A stretch of 64,000 nt of DNA. It comes from VAZQ01 sp963744275. GTDB lineage: Bacteria; Pseudomonadota; Alphaproteobacteria; Rhizobiales; Xanthobacteraceae. The notes beneath the pieces were generated by a model. That model saw only the letters and a list, made by a program, of their open reading frames with translations. It did not search any database and had not been told where the DNA came from. Position numbers and translations under genes: made by a program. Shown one piece after another: positions 34,693 to 44,055 of this stretch. The stretch covers positions 328,591 to 392,590 of the forward strand of contig CAVUSX010000025.1 of assembly GCA_963744275.1 (NCBI GenBank), read 5' to 3'. Each line of letters begins with the position of its first letter. Within the stretch, counting starts at the first letter, position 1.

Positions 34693-36892
34693 GTGCGCAA
34701 GCTCTTTCAAAGACAGCTCGCCAAAGCGACGTCCAAATCGGGCGCGGTCGATCTCGACGCGCTCGCCGAGCTTGTGGACTCCGCCTACGAGGAGGCCGAT
34801 CGCGACCGCCGCCGCACCGACCGCTCGCTCAGGCTCATGGCCGAGGAGATCGATCAAACCCACGCGCAGCTGGTCGAGGCGTTCGAGATGGTGCCGGAAG
34901 GGCTGGTCTTGCTCGACGCCGAGGGCCGTTACATTCGATGGAATTGCAAATTCACGGACCTCTATCATACCGCCCTCGACAAGATCGCGGTCGGTGCGAG
35001 CTTTGCCGATTTCGGTGCGCGCCAACCTCGAGCGCGGCCATTATCTCGACGCGATCGGACGCGAGGAGGCCTGGCTGGCCGAACGGCTCGCGCAACACGG
35101 TCGCTACCAGAGCTCTTGCGAGCAGCACATCGCGGGCGATCGCTGGGTGCGGGTCGAGGAGCGCCGTACCGCCGATGGCGGCAGCATCGGGGTGCGCATC
35201 GACATCACGGACCTCAAACGGCGCGAGGAATCGTTCCGGCTCTTGTTCGATGAAAACCCGATCCCGATGTGGGTCGTCGATCGCGATACCCGGAAGTTTC
35301 TCGCCGTCAACAATGCGGCGGCATCCCACTACGGCTACAGTCGCGAGCAATTCCTGAAGCTGGGCACGTTTGATGTGCGCCCGGCGGAGGATCACGAAAG
35401 ATTCCGGCATTTCATGCGCCGAGGGAACATGTCGCAGGGCAGCCAGCCCTGGCGTCACCTCAAATCGGACGGCACCATCATCCTGGTGACGGTCTATACG
35501 CGACCCATCGTCCGCGACGGGCGACCCGCTTGGCTGTGCGCGATCATCGACGTTACCGAGCGCAGCCTCGCCGACGAGCGGGTGCGCTACATGGCGCACC
35601 ACGATTTGCTCACCGGTCTTCCCAACCGGGCGCGTTTTCTGGAAAAGACCGACAATGCGACCGAACGCCTGCGGCAAAGCGGCGAGATGTTCGCGGTCTT
35701 CATGCTGGACCTCGATCGCTTCAAGGACGTCAACGACTCGCTCGGGCATCCGGCCGGGGATGCGCTCCTCAAGGATACGGCGCGGCGGCTGAAGTCGGTG
35801 CTGAAAGATGCCGAATTCCTGGCGCGTCTCGGCGGGGACGAGTTTGCGATCCTGCAGCCGATCGCTGCCGATGGGCGGGAGGAGGCCGCCGCGCTCGCGG
35901 AGAGGATTTTCAACGTCATCTCCGAGCCCTACGACATCGACGGCTCGAAGATCGTCGTCGGGACCAGCATCGGGATCGCGCTCGCCCCCTTCGACGGCGT
36001 CGAGCCCAAAGAATTGATGAAGCAAGCCGACTTGGCGCTTTATCGGCAAAAATCCGCGGGCCGGAACGGCTATCGTTTCTTCGACGCCCAGATGACCGTC
36101 GAGGCGGACGCGCGCCACCAATTGGTGCACGAATTGCGTGCCGCCATCTCGGGCAATGAGCTCGAGCTCCATTATCAACTCGTCGTCGACGTCAAGACCG
36201 GTGACCCATGCGGGGCGGAGGCCCTGATGCGTTGGCAGTCATCCGCGGCGGGGAAATATTCCTCCGGGCGAGTTCATTCCGCTGGCCGAGGAGAGCGGGC
36301 TGATCGTTCCGCTCGGGGCGTGGGCTATTGCAGACGGCTTGCGCGGCCGCGGCGAGCTGGCCGCCGCACGTCAAGGTGGCGGTGAACTTGTCGCCGGTGC
36401 AGTTCCGCAAGGGCAATCTGCTCGACGTCGTCATCTGCGCGCTCGTGGAATCCGGCCTCTCGCCCGAGCGGCTCGAGCTGGAAATCACCGAAATCCGTCT
36501 TGATCGAGAGCCATTTGGATATTCTTCCCGTGATTCGTCAGCTGAAAAATCTCGGCATATCGATTGCTCTCGACGACTTCGGCACCGGATATTCGTCGCT
36601 CAGCTATTTGACGATGTTCCCGTTCGACAAGATCAAGATCGATCGTTCGTTCGTCCAGAACGTCATGACGCGAACCGAATGCAGAGCCATCGTTTCCGCG
36701 GTGCTGGCGCTCGGGCGCGGCCTCGACATGAAGATCACGGCCGAGGGGGTCGAAACCGAGGACCAATTCGAGTTGCTGTCGTCGTTGGGCGTGGACTCGA
36801 TCCAAGGCTATCTGTTCGGTCGCCCGTGTCCCCTGCCGCAATTGAGTTTTGGGCGCGTCCATCTCGCGCAGGCGGCGGCGAGCGCCGCTTAG
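34693..36892 (+). CDS. PAS-PAS-GGDEF-EAL cyclic-di-GMP signalling protein (frame broken four times)
   Basis: Cytoplasmic regulator of about 730 residues. A helical lead (KLFQRQLAKATSKSGAVDLD) is followed by PAS sensors (VPEGLVLLDAEGRYIRWNCK and NPIPMWVVDRDTRKFLAVNN). Next comes a GGDEF domain (HHDLLTGLPNRARFLE, ARLGGDEFAIL) and an EAL domain (GAEALMRW, VAVNLSPVQFRKGN, IALDDFGTGYSSLSYL, AEGVETEDQF). Motifs for both c-di-GMP synthesis and hydrolysis look intact. Breaks near 35018, 36250, 36322 and 36495 interrupt the frame; 35018 and 36495 are cured by removing one G and one A. The GTG at 34693 fits the usual N-terminus of the family, and 34555 is an alternative start. Confidence 0.85.
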
Positions 36893-36945
36893 CCGGCGCG
36901 ACCCAGAAATGTTCCGAACCGTCTTTAGGTGCTGAAGCAAAGACC

Positions 36946-38075
36946 ATGAATGTTCGACCCGCGATGATGGATGAGCTCGAGGGGCTGATCGCCGGCAAGG
37001 ATATCGGCAGCCGTGCCAAATCCCTGCGGCGCGTCACCGATCTTTTCGTTTCGGGCACCGCGAGCTTTTCCGACGATCAGATCGCCTTGTTCGATGAAGT
37101 GATGAGCCAGCTCGCCCGGGAGATCGACGCTTCCGCGCGTGCGGCCTTCGGGACCCGGCTGGCCTCGATGCCGGAAGCGCCGCCGCGGGTCTTGCGCGAG
37201 ATGGCGCTCGACGACGAGATCGCCGTGGCCGAGCCGGTGCTGCGGGGCGCCACGCAGCTCGACGGTGCGACGCTCATCGAGGGTGCCAAGACCAAGAGCC
37301 AGGACCACCTGCTCGCGATCTCGCGCCGGGCCTATTTGCCGGAAAGCGTCACCGACGTGCTGGTCGAGCGCGGAAACCGGGAGGTCGCGTTGAGCACAGC
37401 CGGCAATGCCGGCGCCAAATTTTCGGACTACGGCTATGCGACACTGGTGGAAAGGTCCGAGTCGGACGGGGATCTCGCGGTCTGCATGTGGTCTCGAAAG
37501 GAGAGCCCCCGGCAGCATCTGCTCCGATTGTTCGCCAATGCATCCGAGAGCGTGCGTGCCCGTCTCAAGGCCGCGAATCGCGTCAAGGCCGATGTCATTC
37601 GCGACATGGTCGCCAAGGCGGCGGAGCAATTCCAGGCGGAGACGCGGCGGGACTCCGCGGAATATGCGGCGGCGGAAGCCGCCGTGCGCTCCTTGTACAA
37701 ATACGGCGGCCTGTCGGTGACCAAGTTGGTGGATTTCGCCCGCGCCGGCAAGTTCGACGAAACCACGATCGCGCTGGCGATGCTGAGCAACTTGCCGATC
37801 GGCCTGGTCGAGCGCGCCTTCAGCCAGGACGCCTCTGAGCAGATTCTGGTGCTGGCCAAGGCGATGGGGCTGAGCTGGGATGATACCAAGGAGCTGCTGC
37901 TGCTGAAGGCAGCACCCAAAGGCAGCACCGACGATGATCTCGAGCGGTGCCGCGCGAGCTTCGGCCGATTGAAGTCCGAAACGGCGTTGAAAACGATCCA
38001 GTTCTATCGGCTACGGGAGCGGGCGGCGTCCGGGCGGGACGGCTCGAGGGCGAGAGGGCCGCGCCTACGCCTTGA
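36946..38075 (+). CDS. DUF2336 family protein
   Basis: About 370 residues, all helical. It has MDELEGLIAGKDIGSRAKSL, ARAAFGTRLASMPEAPPRVL and LEIARRAYLPE-like segments (here LLAISRRAYLPESVTDVLVE), and ends ALKTIQFYRLRERA, matching DUF2336 proteins of alphaproteobacteria. Some members influence stress responses and c-di-GMP-linked behaviour. It lies 54 nt after the GGDEF-EAL gene and may be co-regulated with it. The stop is uncertain: the frame stays open to 38406, overlapping the convergent gene, while a stop at 38073-38075 would apply after one indel. Confidence 0.82.
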
Positions 38076-39216
38076 GCCGCGGCAGCACCTCCTGGCCGAA
38101 CAGGGTCATGCTGTCGACCGTCTCCGCGTGCGGCAGGAAGCCGGCCTGTCCCATGGACAGGAGATGGCCGAGCCCTCCTGCATAATCCGCGAACTGCGTG
38201 ATCTGGGCATGGACCTGATCGGGCGTGCCGCAGAACAGGATGGCGGCATCGATCAGATCCTGGATGCTGGCGCTGCGCATGTCGACCACCCGGCCGTCGC
38301 GGGTGAGGGTGCGCTCGCGGGCGCGTCCCATCAGGATGCCGGCATTCTCCTCGACCGAGAGATAGCCGGGCGGATTGCGGAAAGGCGGCCACACGATGCC
38401 GCCTGAGCGCAGATATTCGGCCACCAGCTCGCCGCGCCGCCGCGCCTCGGTCTCGTTGGCCGCGACCGCCACCAGGCCGAGATAAGCGAGGCGATCGGGA
38501 GCGGGCGCCGGCCGTCCTTGCGACATGTAGCCCTCCCGATAGGCATCGTAGAGCGGCCTCGTCTTGTAGCCGGAGCCGAGCACCGCCATCACGTAGCCGC
38601 GCTCGCCCAGCATGCGGGCATTGCCGAGGCTGCCGGCCGCGCTCCAGATCGGCGGATGCGGCTGCTGCCAGGGCCGCGGCCAGATGTTCACGTTGCGATA
38701 GTGGAAGAACTGGCCTTCCCAGCTGAACGGGCCGTCGTGGCTGGTCATGGCCTTGATGATGAAGTCGTGGGCCTCCCAGAACTTGTCCATGACGCCGACC
38801 GGATTCTGGTTCGAGCAGGGGAATTCATAAGGCACGCCCTTGATGAAACCCATCTCCAGCCGCCCGCGCGAGATCACGTCGATGGTGGCGAGCTCCTCGG
38901 CGACGCGCAGCGGGTCGGGACGGTGGCCGATCGGATAGCCGAGCACCAGCAAGCGCGCGCGCCTGGTCTGGCGCGCCAGAATCGAGAGGCCGACCACGAC
39001 CGTCGACGACATGCAGGTCGCGGTCTGGTGATGCTCGTTGAGCATGATGTCGAAGCCGAGCTCGTCGGCCAGGAGCCATTCGTCGTAGAAGCGATGATAG
39101 AGATCGGCCGCGATCGCGGGATCGCATTTGCGGTTCGGCAGATTGACCCGCAGCGAGCCGTCGTGGTCGTTCCAGGCGTCCGGATAGGGCTGCTCGGTGA
39201 AATGGTACACGCGCAT
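38065..39216 (-). CDS. LLM-class flavin-dependent monooxygenase
   Basis: About 383 residues of the luciferase-like (bacterial luciferase/alkanesulfonate monooxygenase) fold. It has DELGFDIMLNEHHQTATCMS, RARLLVLGYPIGHRPDPLRV, AEELATIDVISRGRLEMGFI, and PPIWSAAGSLGNARMLGERG. The enzyme uses reduced FMN or F420 and oxygen. The start at 39216 begins MRVYHFTEQPYPD and overlaps the hydrolase stop upstream (TGATG), so both are one operon. The substrate is unknown, and an aldehyde or ketone oxygenation product for the hydrolase is a reasonable guess. Confidence 0.88.
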   Translation of the reverse strand: MRVYHFTEQPYPDAWNDHDGSLRVNLPNRKCDPAIAADLYHRFYDEWLLADELGFDIMLNEHHQTATCMSSTVVVGLSILARQTRRARLLVLGYPIGHRPDPLRVAEELATIDVISRGRLEMGFIKGVPYEFPCSNQNPVGVMDKFWEAHDFIIKAMTSHDGPFSWEGQFFHYRNVNIWPRPWQQPHPPIWSAAGSLGNARMLGERGYVMAVLGSGYKTRPLYDAYREGYMSQGRPAPAPDRLAYLGLVAVAANETEARRRGELVAEYLRSGGIVWPPFRNPPGYLSVEENAGILMGRARERTLTRDGRVVDMRSASIQDLIDAAILFCGTPDQVHAQITQFADYAGGLGHLLSMGQAGFLPHAETVDSMTLFGQEVLPRLKA

Positions 39217-40154
39217 CACGTGGTCTCGTCCACGAAGGCGAAAATCCGCCGGGCGAATTCCTCGGGACTCTCGAGATGGGGGAAATGGCCGGCGCGCGCG
39301 ATCGGCTCGAGACGCGCGCCCGGGATGGCGGCGCAATAGGCCTGCCCATAGGGCGGTGCGAGAATGCGGTCCGCCGTGCCCCAGATGAGCAGGGTGGGAA
39401 CCCGGATGCGGTGCAGCCGCTGCTTGAGCTTGGGGTCGTGCATATAGGGCGACCAGCCGTAGCGCGCGGTTGCCTCCCGGTTGCGCGCGATCGCCAGGAC
39501 CTCGGCCTCCGGCATCGCCTTGTAATCGTGCTTGCCGGCGCCCGGGTCGAAATAGGCCATCTCGGCGAATTGCTCTTCGGTCAGCGCGAAGATGTCGGCG
39601 ATGTCACGGGTCTCGCGACCTCCGACCTTGATGCCCACCGGATTGGCGAGCACCAGATGCGAGATGCGGGCGCAGGATTTCACCGCCATCTCGGCCGCGA
39701 TCCAGCCGCCGAGCGAGACGCCCGCCACGATGGTGCGGTCGAGATCGAGCTCGTCCATGAGGTCGAGATAGAAATAGGCGAGATCGTCGATGGAGGTGAA
39801 CGAAGGCGGCTGCTGCGAGCCGCCGAACCCCGGATGGCTCGGGGCGATCAGGCGCGTCCGCTCGGCCAGGAGATCGAGCACCGGCGCGCTCGCCCCGATG
39901 CCGATGCCCGGATGCAGGAACAACAGCGGCCGCCCGCTGCCCCGCTCGATCAGCTCGATGCGGATGCCGTCGATGACGCGCGCGGTCATCTCCCGCGCGA
40001 CGGTTGCCGGCTCGGCGGTTGCCCGCTCGGCGGTTGCCCGCTCGGCGGTTGCCGGCGAACCGGCGCTGTTTTCTGCGGCCATTGTCTGGCCGGAACCCTG
40101 GCGGGAGACTTCCATCGCATCTTGTTGGTATATGATGTGAAATTCCTGCGCCAT
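39216..40154 (-). CDS. Alpha/beta hydrolase with repeat-containing N-terminus
   Basis: About 312 residues. The core has PLLFLHPGIGIGASAPVLDL, SHPGFGGSQQPPS, the Ser nucleophile elbow IVAGVSLGGWIAAEMAV, and the C-terminal GTADRILAPPYGQ (Asp) and RAGHFPHLESPEEFARRI (His). This is the full catalytic triad of the esterase/C-C hydrolase type. The first 50 residues contain four copies of a five-residue unit (RATAE/PATVA-like), coded by a 15-bp tandem repeat. Its stop overlaps the ATG of the LLM monooxygenase. An internal start near MTARVIDGIRIELIE is possible and would exclude the repeat. Confidence 0.85.
   Translation of the reverse strand: MAQEFHIIYQQDAMEVSRQGSGQTMAAENSAGSPATAERATAERATAEPATVAREMTARVIDGIRIELIERGSGRPLLFLHPGIGIGASAPVLDLLAERTRLIAPSHPGFGGSQQPPSFTSIDDLAYFYLDLMDELDLDRTIVAGVSLGGWIAAEMAVKSCARISHLVLANPVGIKVGGRETRDIADIFALTEEQFAEMAYFDPGAGKHDYKAMPEAEVLAIARNREATARYGWSPYMHDPKLKQRLHRIRVPTLLIWGTADRILAPPYGQAYCAAIPGARLEPIARAGHFPHLESPEEFARRIFAFVDETT
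40001..40060. repeat. 15-bp tandem repeat inside a coding region
   Basis: Four units at 40001-40015, 40016-40030, 40031-40045 and 40046-40060. The second and third are identical (CGGTTGCCCGCTCGG). The first differs by one base, and the fourth diverges at its end. A 15-bp unit keeps the reading frame when copy number changes, so the hydrolase N-terminus could vary in length between strains. Confidence 0.85.
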
Positions 40155-40223
40155 GGGAATTTTCCCTGGGCGCCGGGGAGCCGTAACATCGCGAGGATTT
40201 CGCGACCAAGCCGGGGAGCGCCC

Positions 40224-41084
40224 TTGTCCGATACCGCCGAGCCGAAGACCGAATTCCGCCAGAACATCGTCTACGCCACCCATGACGGCGTCGAGCTTGC
40301 GGGCGACCTGTATCTGCCGGCGGGAGCGGGGCCGTTTCCGCTCCTCATCAACGTGCACGGCGGCTATTGGCGCCGTGGCGCGCGCGAGACCTATCAATAT
40401 TGGGGACCGTATCTGGCGCAGCACGGCTATGCGGGCTTCACCATCAGCTACCGGCTGACCAAGCCGGGGCGCAAGACCTATCCGGAAGCGGTGCACGACG
40501 TGCGCGCCGCGGTGCAATTCATGCGCGGCCGCGCCAAGGAGCTGAGACTCGATCCCGATCGCTTCGCTTTGTGGGGCAATTCCGCCGGCGCGCAGCTCGC
40601 CGCCCTGGTGGCGCTGGCGGGCGACAGCCCGCTGTTTGCCAGCGGCTATCCGGATGACCCGCATGCCGGCGTCTCGACCGGCGTCAAGGTCCTCATCGGC
40701 ACCTATGGCATCTATGAGCTTCTCGGGCAGTGGCGTCAGGCCCAGATCGGCACCCCGGGCGACAACCTGGTCGAATCCTATCTCGGCTGCTCGCCCATGC
40801 AGGATCGCCGCCGCTATTTCGAGGCCTCTCCGATCAGCCACGCGGTCATCGGCAACAACAAGACCGCGGTGTTCCTGAGCTGGGGCACGGAGGATGACGT
40901 GGTCGACCATCGCGCCCAGTCGCTCGAGTTCCTGCTGGCGCTCAAGCAGGCGGGCTTCAACGCCCGCACCTGCGTGATGCACGGCGCGCCGCATTATTGG
41001 CTCAGCGATCCGATCGAGGAGCCCGGCAGCCACACCGGCTTCCTGGCGCCGCGGCTGCTGCGCTTCCTGGCCGAGCGGCTGTAG
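40224..41084 (+). CDS. Alpha/beta hydrolase, BD-FAE/HSL-like esterase
   Basis: 286 residues, starting with TTG at 40224 after GGGGAG. It has LLINVHGGYWRRGARETYQY (oxyanion HGG), the nucleophile elbow FALWGNSAGAQLAALVALAG and the C-terminal WGTEDDVVDHRAQS (Asp) with CVMHGAPHYW (His). This layout is typical of HSL-type or kynurenine-formamidase-like esterases. It is divergent from the hydrolase/LLM operon across about 70 nt. Its TAG stop codon (41082-41084) is formed by the GTAG head of a following REP element. Confidence 0.87.
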   Translation: MSDTAEPKTEFRQNIVYATHDGVELAGDLYLPAGAGPFPLLINVHGGYWRRGARETYQYWGPYLAQHGYAGFTISYRLTKPGRKTYPEAVHDVRAAVQFMRGRAKELRLDPDRFALWGNSAGAQLAALVALAGDSPLFASGYPDDPHAGVSTGVKVLIGTYGIYELLGQWRQAQIGTPGDNLVESYLGCSPMQDRRRYFEASPISHAVIGNNKTAVFLSWGTEDDVVDHRAQSLEFLLALKQAGFNARTCVMHGAPHYWLSDPIEEPGSHTGFLAPRLLRFLAERL

Positions 41085-41235
41085 GGTGGGCATTGCGCCC
41101 GCTCGGCCTTGCGGCTTGCTCGGCTGTTCCGGCGCAATGCCCACGCGTCCGACCTCTCGGCTTGCCGCGTGGGCAAAATCGCCGGCAAGGCGGGCGCAGG
41201 CGTTCGAGCATGAGACGCGATTTCGCCCACCCTAC
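41081..41235. repeat. REP-like inverted repeat (GTAGGGTGGGCA family)
   Basis: It begins GTAGGGTGGGCATTGCGCCC at 41081 and ends TTTCGCCCACCCTAC at 41235, with internal complementary segments (GCGCAATGCCCACGCG and CCGCGTGGGCAAAAT). It shares the GTAGGGTGGGCA head with the RAYT-flanking arms at 2686 and 2848. It supplies the stop codon of the upstream hydrolase. Confidence 0.75.
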
Positions 41236-41339
41236 GGGTCCGGGCGTTCCCGAAACGCCCCGCAATTGCGCGGGACGTGCCCCTGATATTCGGTGTATGA
41301 TTCACCTAAACGAAGCGACACGAGCCAGGGAGACGCCAG

Positions 41340-41792
41340 ATGATTGCATTCACGGTCAATGGCCAGCGCAAGGAAGTGGGAGTGGACGGCAATACCCCAC
41401 TGCTGTGGGTGTTGCGCGAGCACCTCAAGATGACGGGCACCAAGTTCGGCTGCGGCATCGCCGCCTGCGGGGCTTGCACGGTGCACATCGACGGGCAGGC
41501 GGTGCGCTCCTGCGCGATGCCGGTCTCGCTGGTGGAGGGCAAGACGGTCACGACCATCGAGGGGCTGTCGCCCGACGGCAGCCATCCGCTGCAGAAGGCC
41601 TGGATCGCCGAGCAGGTGCCGCAATGCGGCTACTGCCAATCCGGCCAGATCATGCAGGCGGCCGAGCTGCTGGCGCGCAACAAGAATCCCTCGCGCGCCG
41701 AGATCGTCGAGCACATGGACGGCAATATCTGCCGCTGCGGCACCTACCTCAAGATCATCAGCGCCATCCAGCGCGCGGCGCGGGAGGGCTGA
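41340..41792 (+). CDS. 2Fe-2S subunit of a molybdenum hydroxylase (IorA/CoxS type)
   Basis: 150 residues. The plant-type ferredoxin cluster has GTKFGCGIAACGACTVHIDG and RSCAMPV, and the second 2Fe-2S cluster has PQCGYCQSGQIM and GNICRCGTYLKI. These eight cysteines are the full set for this subunit. It passes electrons from the molybdopterin subunit encoded 3 nt downstream. The two-gene form without a FAD subunit matches isoquinoline 1-oxidoreductase-type enzymes, which use a cytochrome or other membrane acceptor. Confidence 0.93.
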   Translation: MIAFTVNGQRKEVGVDGNTPLLWVLREHLKMTGTKFGCGIAACGACTVHIDGQAVRSCAMPVSLVEGKTVTTIEGLSPDGSHPLQKAWIAEQVPQCGYCQSGQIMQAAELLARNKNPSRAEIVEHMDGNICRCGTYLKIISAIQRAAREG

Positions 41793-41795
41793 TCC

Positions 41796-43979
41796 ATGAA
41801 CCAGCATTCGAGCCTGAGCCGCCGCGATTTCCTGGGAACCGCCGCCGGTCTCACCCTGGCGCTGACCATCCTGCCCGAGGGGTTCGGCGGGATCGATGCG
41901 GCGAGCGCGGACGCCGCGCTCTCGCCCAATGCCTGGCTCACCATCACGCCCGACGGCATCATCACCATCGTGTCGCCGGTGGCCGAGATGGGGCAGGGCA
42001 GCTTCACCACGATCCCGGCCATCATCGCCGAGGAGCTCGATGCCGATTGGTGGAACGTCCGGCCGATCCAGCCGCCCAGCTGGGACGAGAAGAAATACGG
42101 CAATCCGGAATACGGCATGACCTTCCAGACCTCGGCGAGCGCCTCGGTGCGCGGCTACTTCAAGCCGGCGCGGCTGGCGGGCGCGCAGGCGCGGCGCGTG
42201 CTGCTCGAGGCGGTGGCGGCGAAGTGGAACGTCCCGGTCGGCGAGCTGTCGACCCAGCCCGGCCTGGTGGAGCACAAGCAAGTCGGCCGGCGCATCACCT
42301 ATGGCGAGATCGCGGCCTTTGCGCAGGCGCCCGCCGTGCTGCCCAAGATCGAGGACAAGGACCTCAAGGACCCGGCGAGCTTCCGCTTGATCGGCAAGAA
42401 CGTGGACCGGGTCGATGTGCCCCTCAAGGTCACGGGCGCCGCGCAATACGGCATGGACGTGCAGGTGCCCGGCATGGTCTACGCCGCGGTGCTGCAATCG
42501 CCGTATCCGGGCGGCTCGCCGCAGACCGTGGACGACGCGGCCGCCCGCAAGGTGCCCGGCATCACCGACGTGGTGCGCTTGCCGGAAGGCGTCGGCGTCA
42601 TCGGCGATACGGTCGAGGGCACGCAGGCCGCCAAGAACCTGCTCAAGGTCACCTGGTCGGATGCGCCCGGCGCCCACCACGACAGCGAGCGCGCGCTCGA
42701 GGAGTTCGCCGCCATCGGACGCGACAAGAGCCGCGCCGGTGTCGTTTTTTCGAAAGAGGGCGACGCCAAGGCCGCGCTCGCGGGCGCCGCCAAGGTCTAT
42801 CGCGGCGAGTACCGCACGCGCTACGTCTATCACGCCCAGATGGAGCCGATGAACGCGACCGCTTCGGTCAGTCCCGACGGCAAATCGGCGCAGATCTGGA
42901 CCGGCACCCAGGCGGCGAGCGGCCTCTTGAACGCGGTCGCCCACCTGCTGCAGACCGAGCGCTCCAATCTCACCTTGCATCAGCACGTGATGGGCGGCGG
43001 CTTCGGCCGGCGCGGGCATCATGAGACGGTGCTCGATGCGGTCCGGCTCGCCAAGGCGGTCGGCAAGCCGGTCAAGCTGATCTGGAGCCGCGAGGACGAC
43101 ATCGCCTTCGGCAAGTTCCGCCCGATGACCGCGCACCATATCGAGGCGGGTCTCGATGCGAGCGGCAAGGTGATCGCCTGGCACCACCGCGTGGTCGCCG
43201 AATCGGTGGTGGCCTACACCTCCGGCGATCCGACCCCGCGGCAGGACCGCATCGTGATGAAGGGCTCGCCGATCCCGCAATATCCGATCGCCAACAAGCT
43301 CGCCGAGCATGTGATCGAGGCCCGCGGCGCCCGCGTGTCGCCCTGGCGGGGTGTCGGCAACGGCCATAACGCATTCGCAGCAGAGAGCTTCATCGACGAG
43401 ATCGCCAAGGATCAGGGCAAGGATCCGATCGCGTTGCGGCTCGAGATGTCGGAGGGGGTGCCGCGCATGCAGACGCTTCTGCGCGCGGTCGCCGAGATGT
43501 CGGACTGGACGCGCAAGCGCGAGGGCACTGCGCTCGGCGTCGCCACCATGGTGAAGGACGACACGCTGTCGGCCGGCGTCGCCGAGGTTTCGGTCGACCG
43601 CGCGACAGGCAAGCTCAAGGTGCACAATATGTGGTGCGCCATCGATGCCGGCATCGCGGTGCAGCCGCGCAATCTGGCGGCGCAGACCGAAGGCAGCATG
43701 ATCTACGGCCTCGGCCACGTGCTGCGCGAGAAGATCGTCATCAAGGACGGGCACGTCAAGCAGACGAACTACACCGACTACGAGGTGACCCGCATGTCGG
43801 ACGTGCCCAACATCGAGGTCAAGGTGGTCTCGACCAACAACCCGCCCTCCGGCGGCGGTGAGGACGGTCTGCCGGTGGTCGCCGGCGCCGTCGGCAACGC
43901 CGTCGCGGCGCTCACCGGCGTGCGGCTGCACGAGCTGCCGTTCGCGCCCGAGCGCGTGCGCGGCGCGCTCGGGGCTTGA
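41796..43979 (+). CDS. Molybdopterin-binding subunit, isoquinoline 1-oxidoreductase beta type (IorB)
   Basis: 727 residues, unbroken frame. The N-terminus SLSRRDFLGTAAGLTLALTI is a Tat signal, so the folded heterodimer is probably exported. PVAEMGQGSFTTIPAIIAEE, GGGFGRRGHHETVLDAVRLA and WRGVGNGHNAFAAESFIDEI are molybdopterin-site motifs of the xanthine dehydrogenase family. The C-terminus has NNPPSGGGEDGLPVVAGAVG, as in IorB-like enzymes. It likely hydroxylates an N-heteroaromatic compound or oxidises an aldehyde in the periplasm. The partner is the 2Fe-2S subunit upstream; no dedicated XdhC-type maturase or cytochrome is in view. Confidence 0.92.
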   Translation: MNQHSSLSRRDFLGTAAGLTLALTILPEGFGGIDAASADAALSPNAWLTITPDGIITIVSPVAEMGQGSFTTIPAIIAEELDADWWNVRPIQPPSWDEKKYGNPEYGMTFQTSASASVRGYFKPARLAGAQARRVLLEAVAAKWNVPVGELSTQPGLVEHKQVGRRITYGEIAAFAQAPAVLPKIEDKDLKDPASFRLIGKNVDRVDVPLKVTGAAQYGMDVQVPGMVYAAVLQSPYPGGSPQTVDDAAARKVPGITDVVRLPEGVGVIGDTVEGTQAAKNLLKVTWSDAPGAHHDSERALEEFAAIGRDKSRAGVVFSKEGDAKAALAGAAKVYRGEYRTRYVYHAQMEPMNATASVSPDGKSAQIWTGTQAASGLLNAVAHLLQTERSNLTLHQHVMGGGFGRRGHHETVLDAVRLAKAVGKPVKLIWSREDDIAFGKFRPMTAHHIEAGLDASGKVIAWHHRVVAESVVAYTSGDPTPRQDRIVMKGSPIPQYPIANKLAEHVIEARGARVSPWRGVGNGHNAFAAESFIDEIAKDQGKDPIALRLEMSEGVPRMQTLLRAVAEMSDWTRKREGTALGVATMVKDDTLSAGVAEVSVDRATGKLKVHNMWCAIDAGIAVQPRNLAAQTEGSMIYGLGHVLREKIVIKDGHVKQTNYTDYEVTRMSDVPNIEVKVVSTNNPPSGGGEDGLPVVAGAVGNAVAALTGVRLHELPFAPERVRGALGA

Positions 43980-43987
43980 GGCGTTCC

Positions 43988-44055
43988 GTAGGGCGCAATC
44001 GCTTTATTGCGCCGTCGGTCTTGCCAAGTGGCGCAATAAAGCGATTGCGCCCTAC
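43988..44055. repeat. REP element pair, family b, between convergent genes
   Basis: Arms GTAGGGCGCAATCGCTTTAT and its exact reverse complement enclose only about 22 bp of loop, making this the most compact copy. It fills the gap between the iorB-like stop and the stop codon of the minus-strand dehydrogenase, whose TAG shares its last base with the repeat. It probably works as a bidirectional terminator. Confidence 0.9.

Noticed and set aside
40001..40060. CRISPR-like repeat
   Set aside because: Repeats are 15 bp, directly tandem without spacers, and inside a coding region.
41232..43931. 899-codon minus-strand open frame opposite the molybdenum hydroxylase genes
   Set aside because: Antisense shadow of two intact, recognisable genes. 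Low-complexity composition and no domain.
24243..44055. Insertion sequence ends for the GTAG-headed inverted repeats
   Set aside because: Loops are under about 130 bp and code for nothing, with no target duplication seen. They fit REP/BIME elements better.
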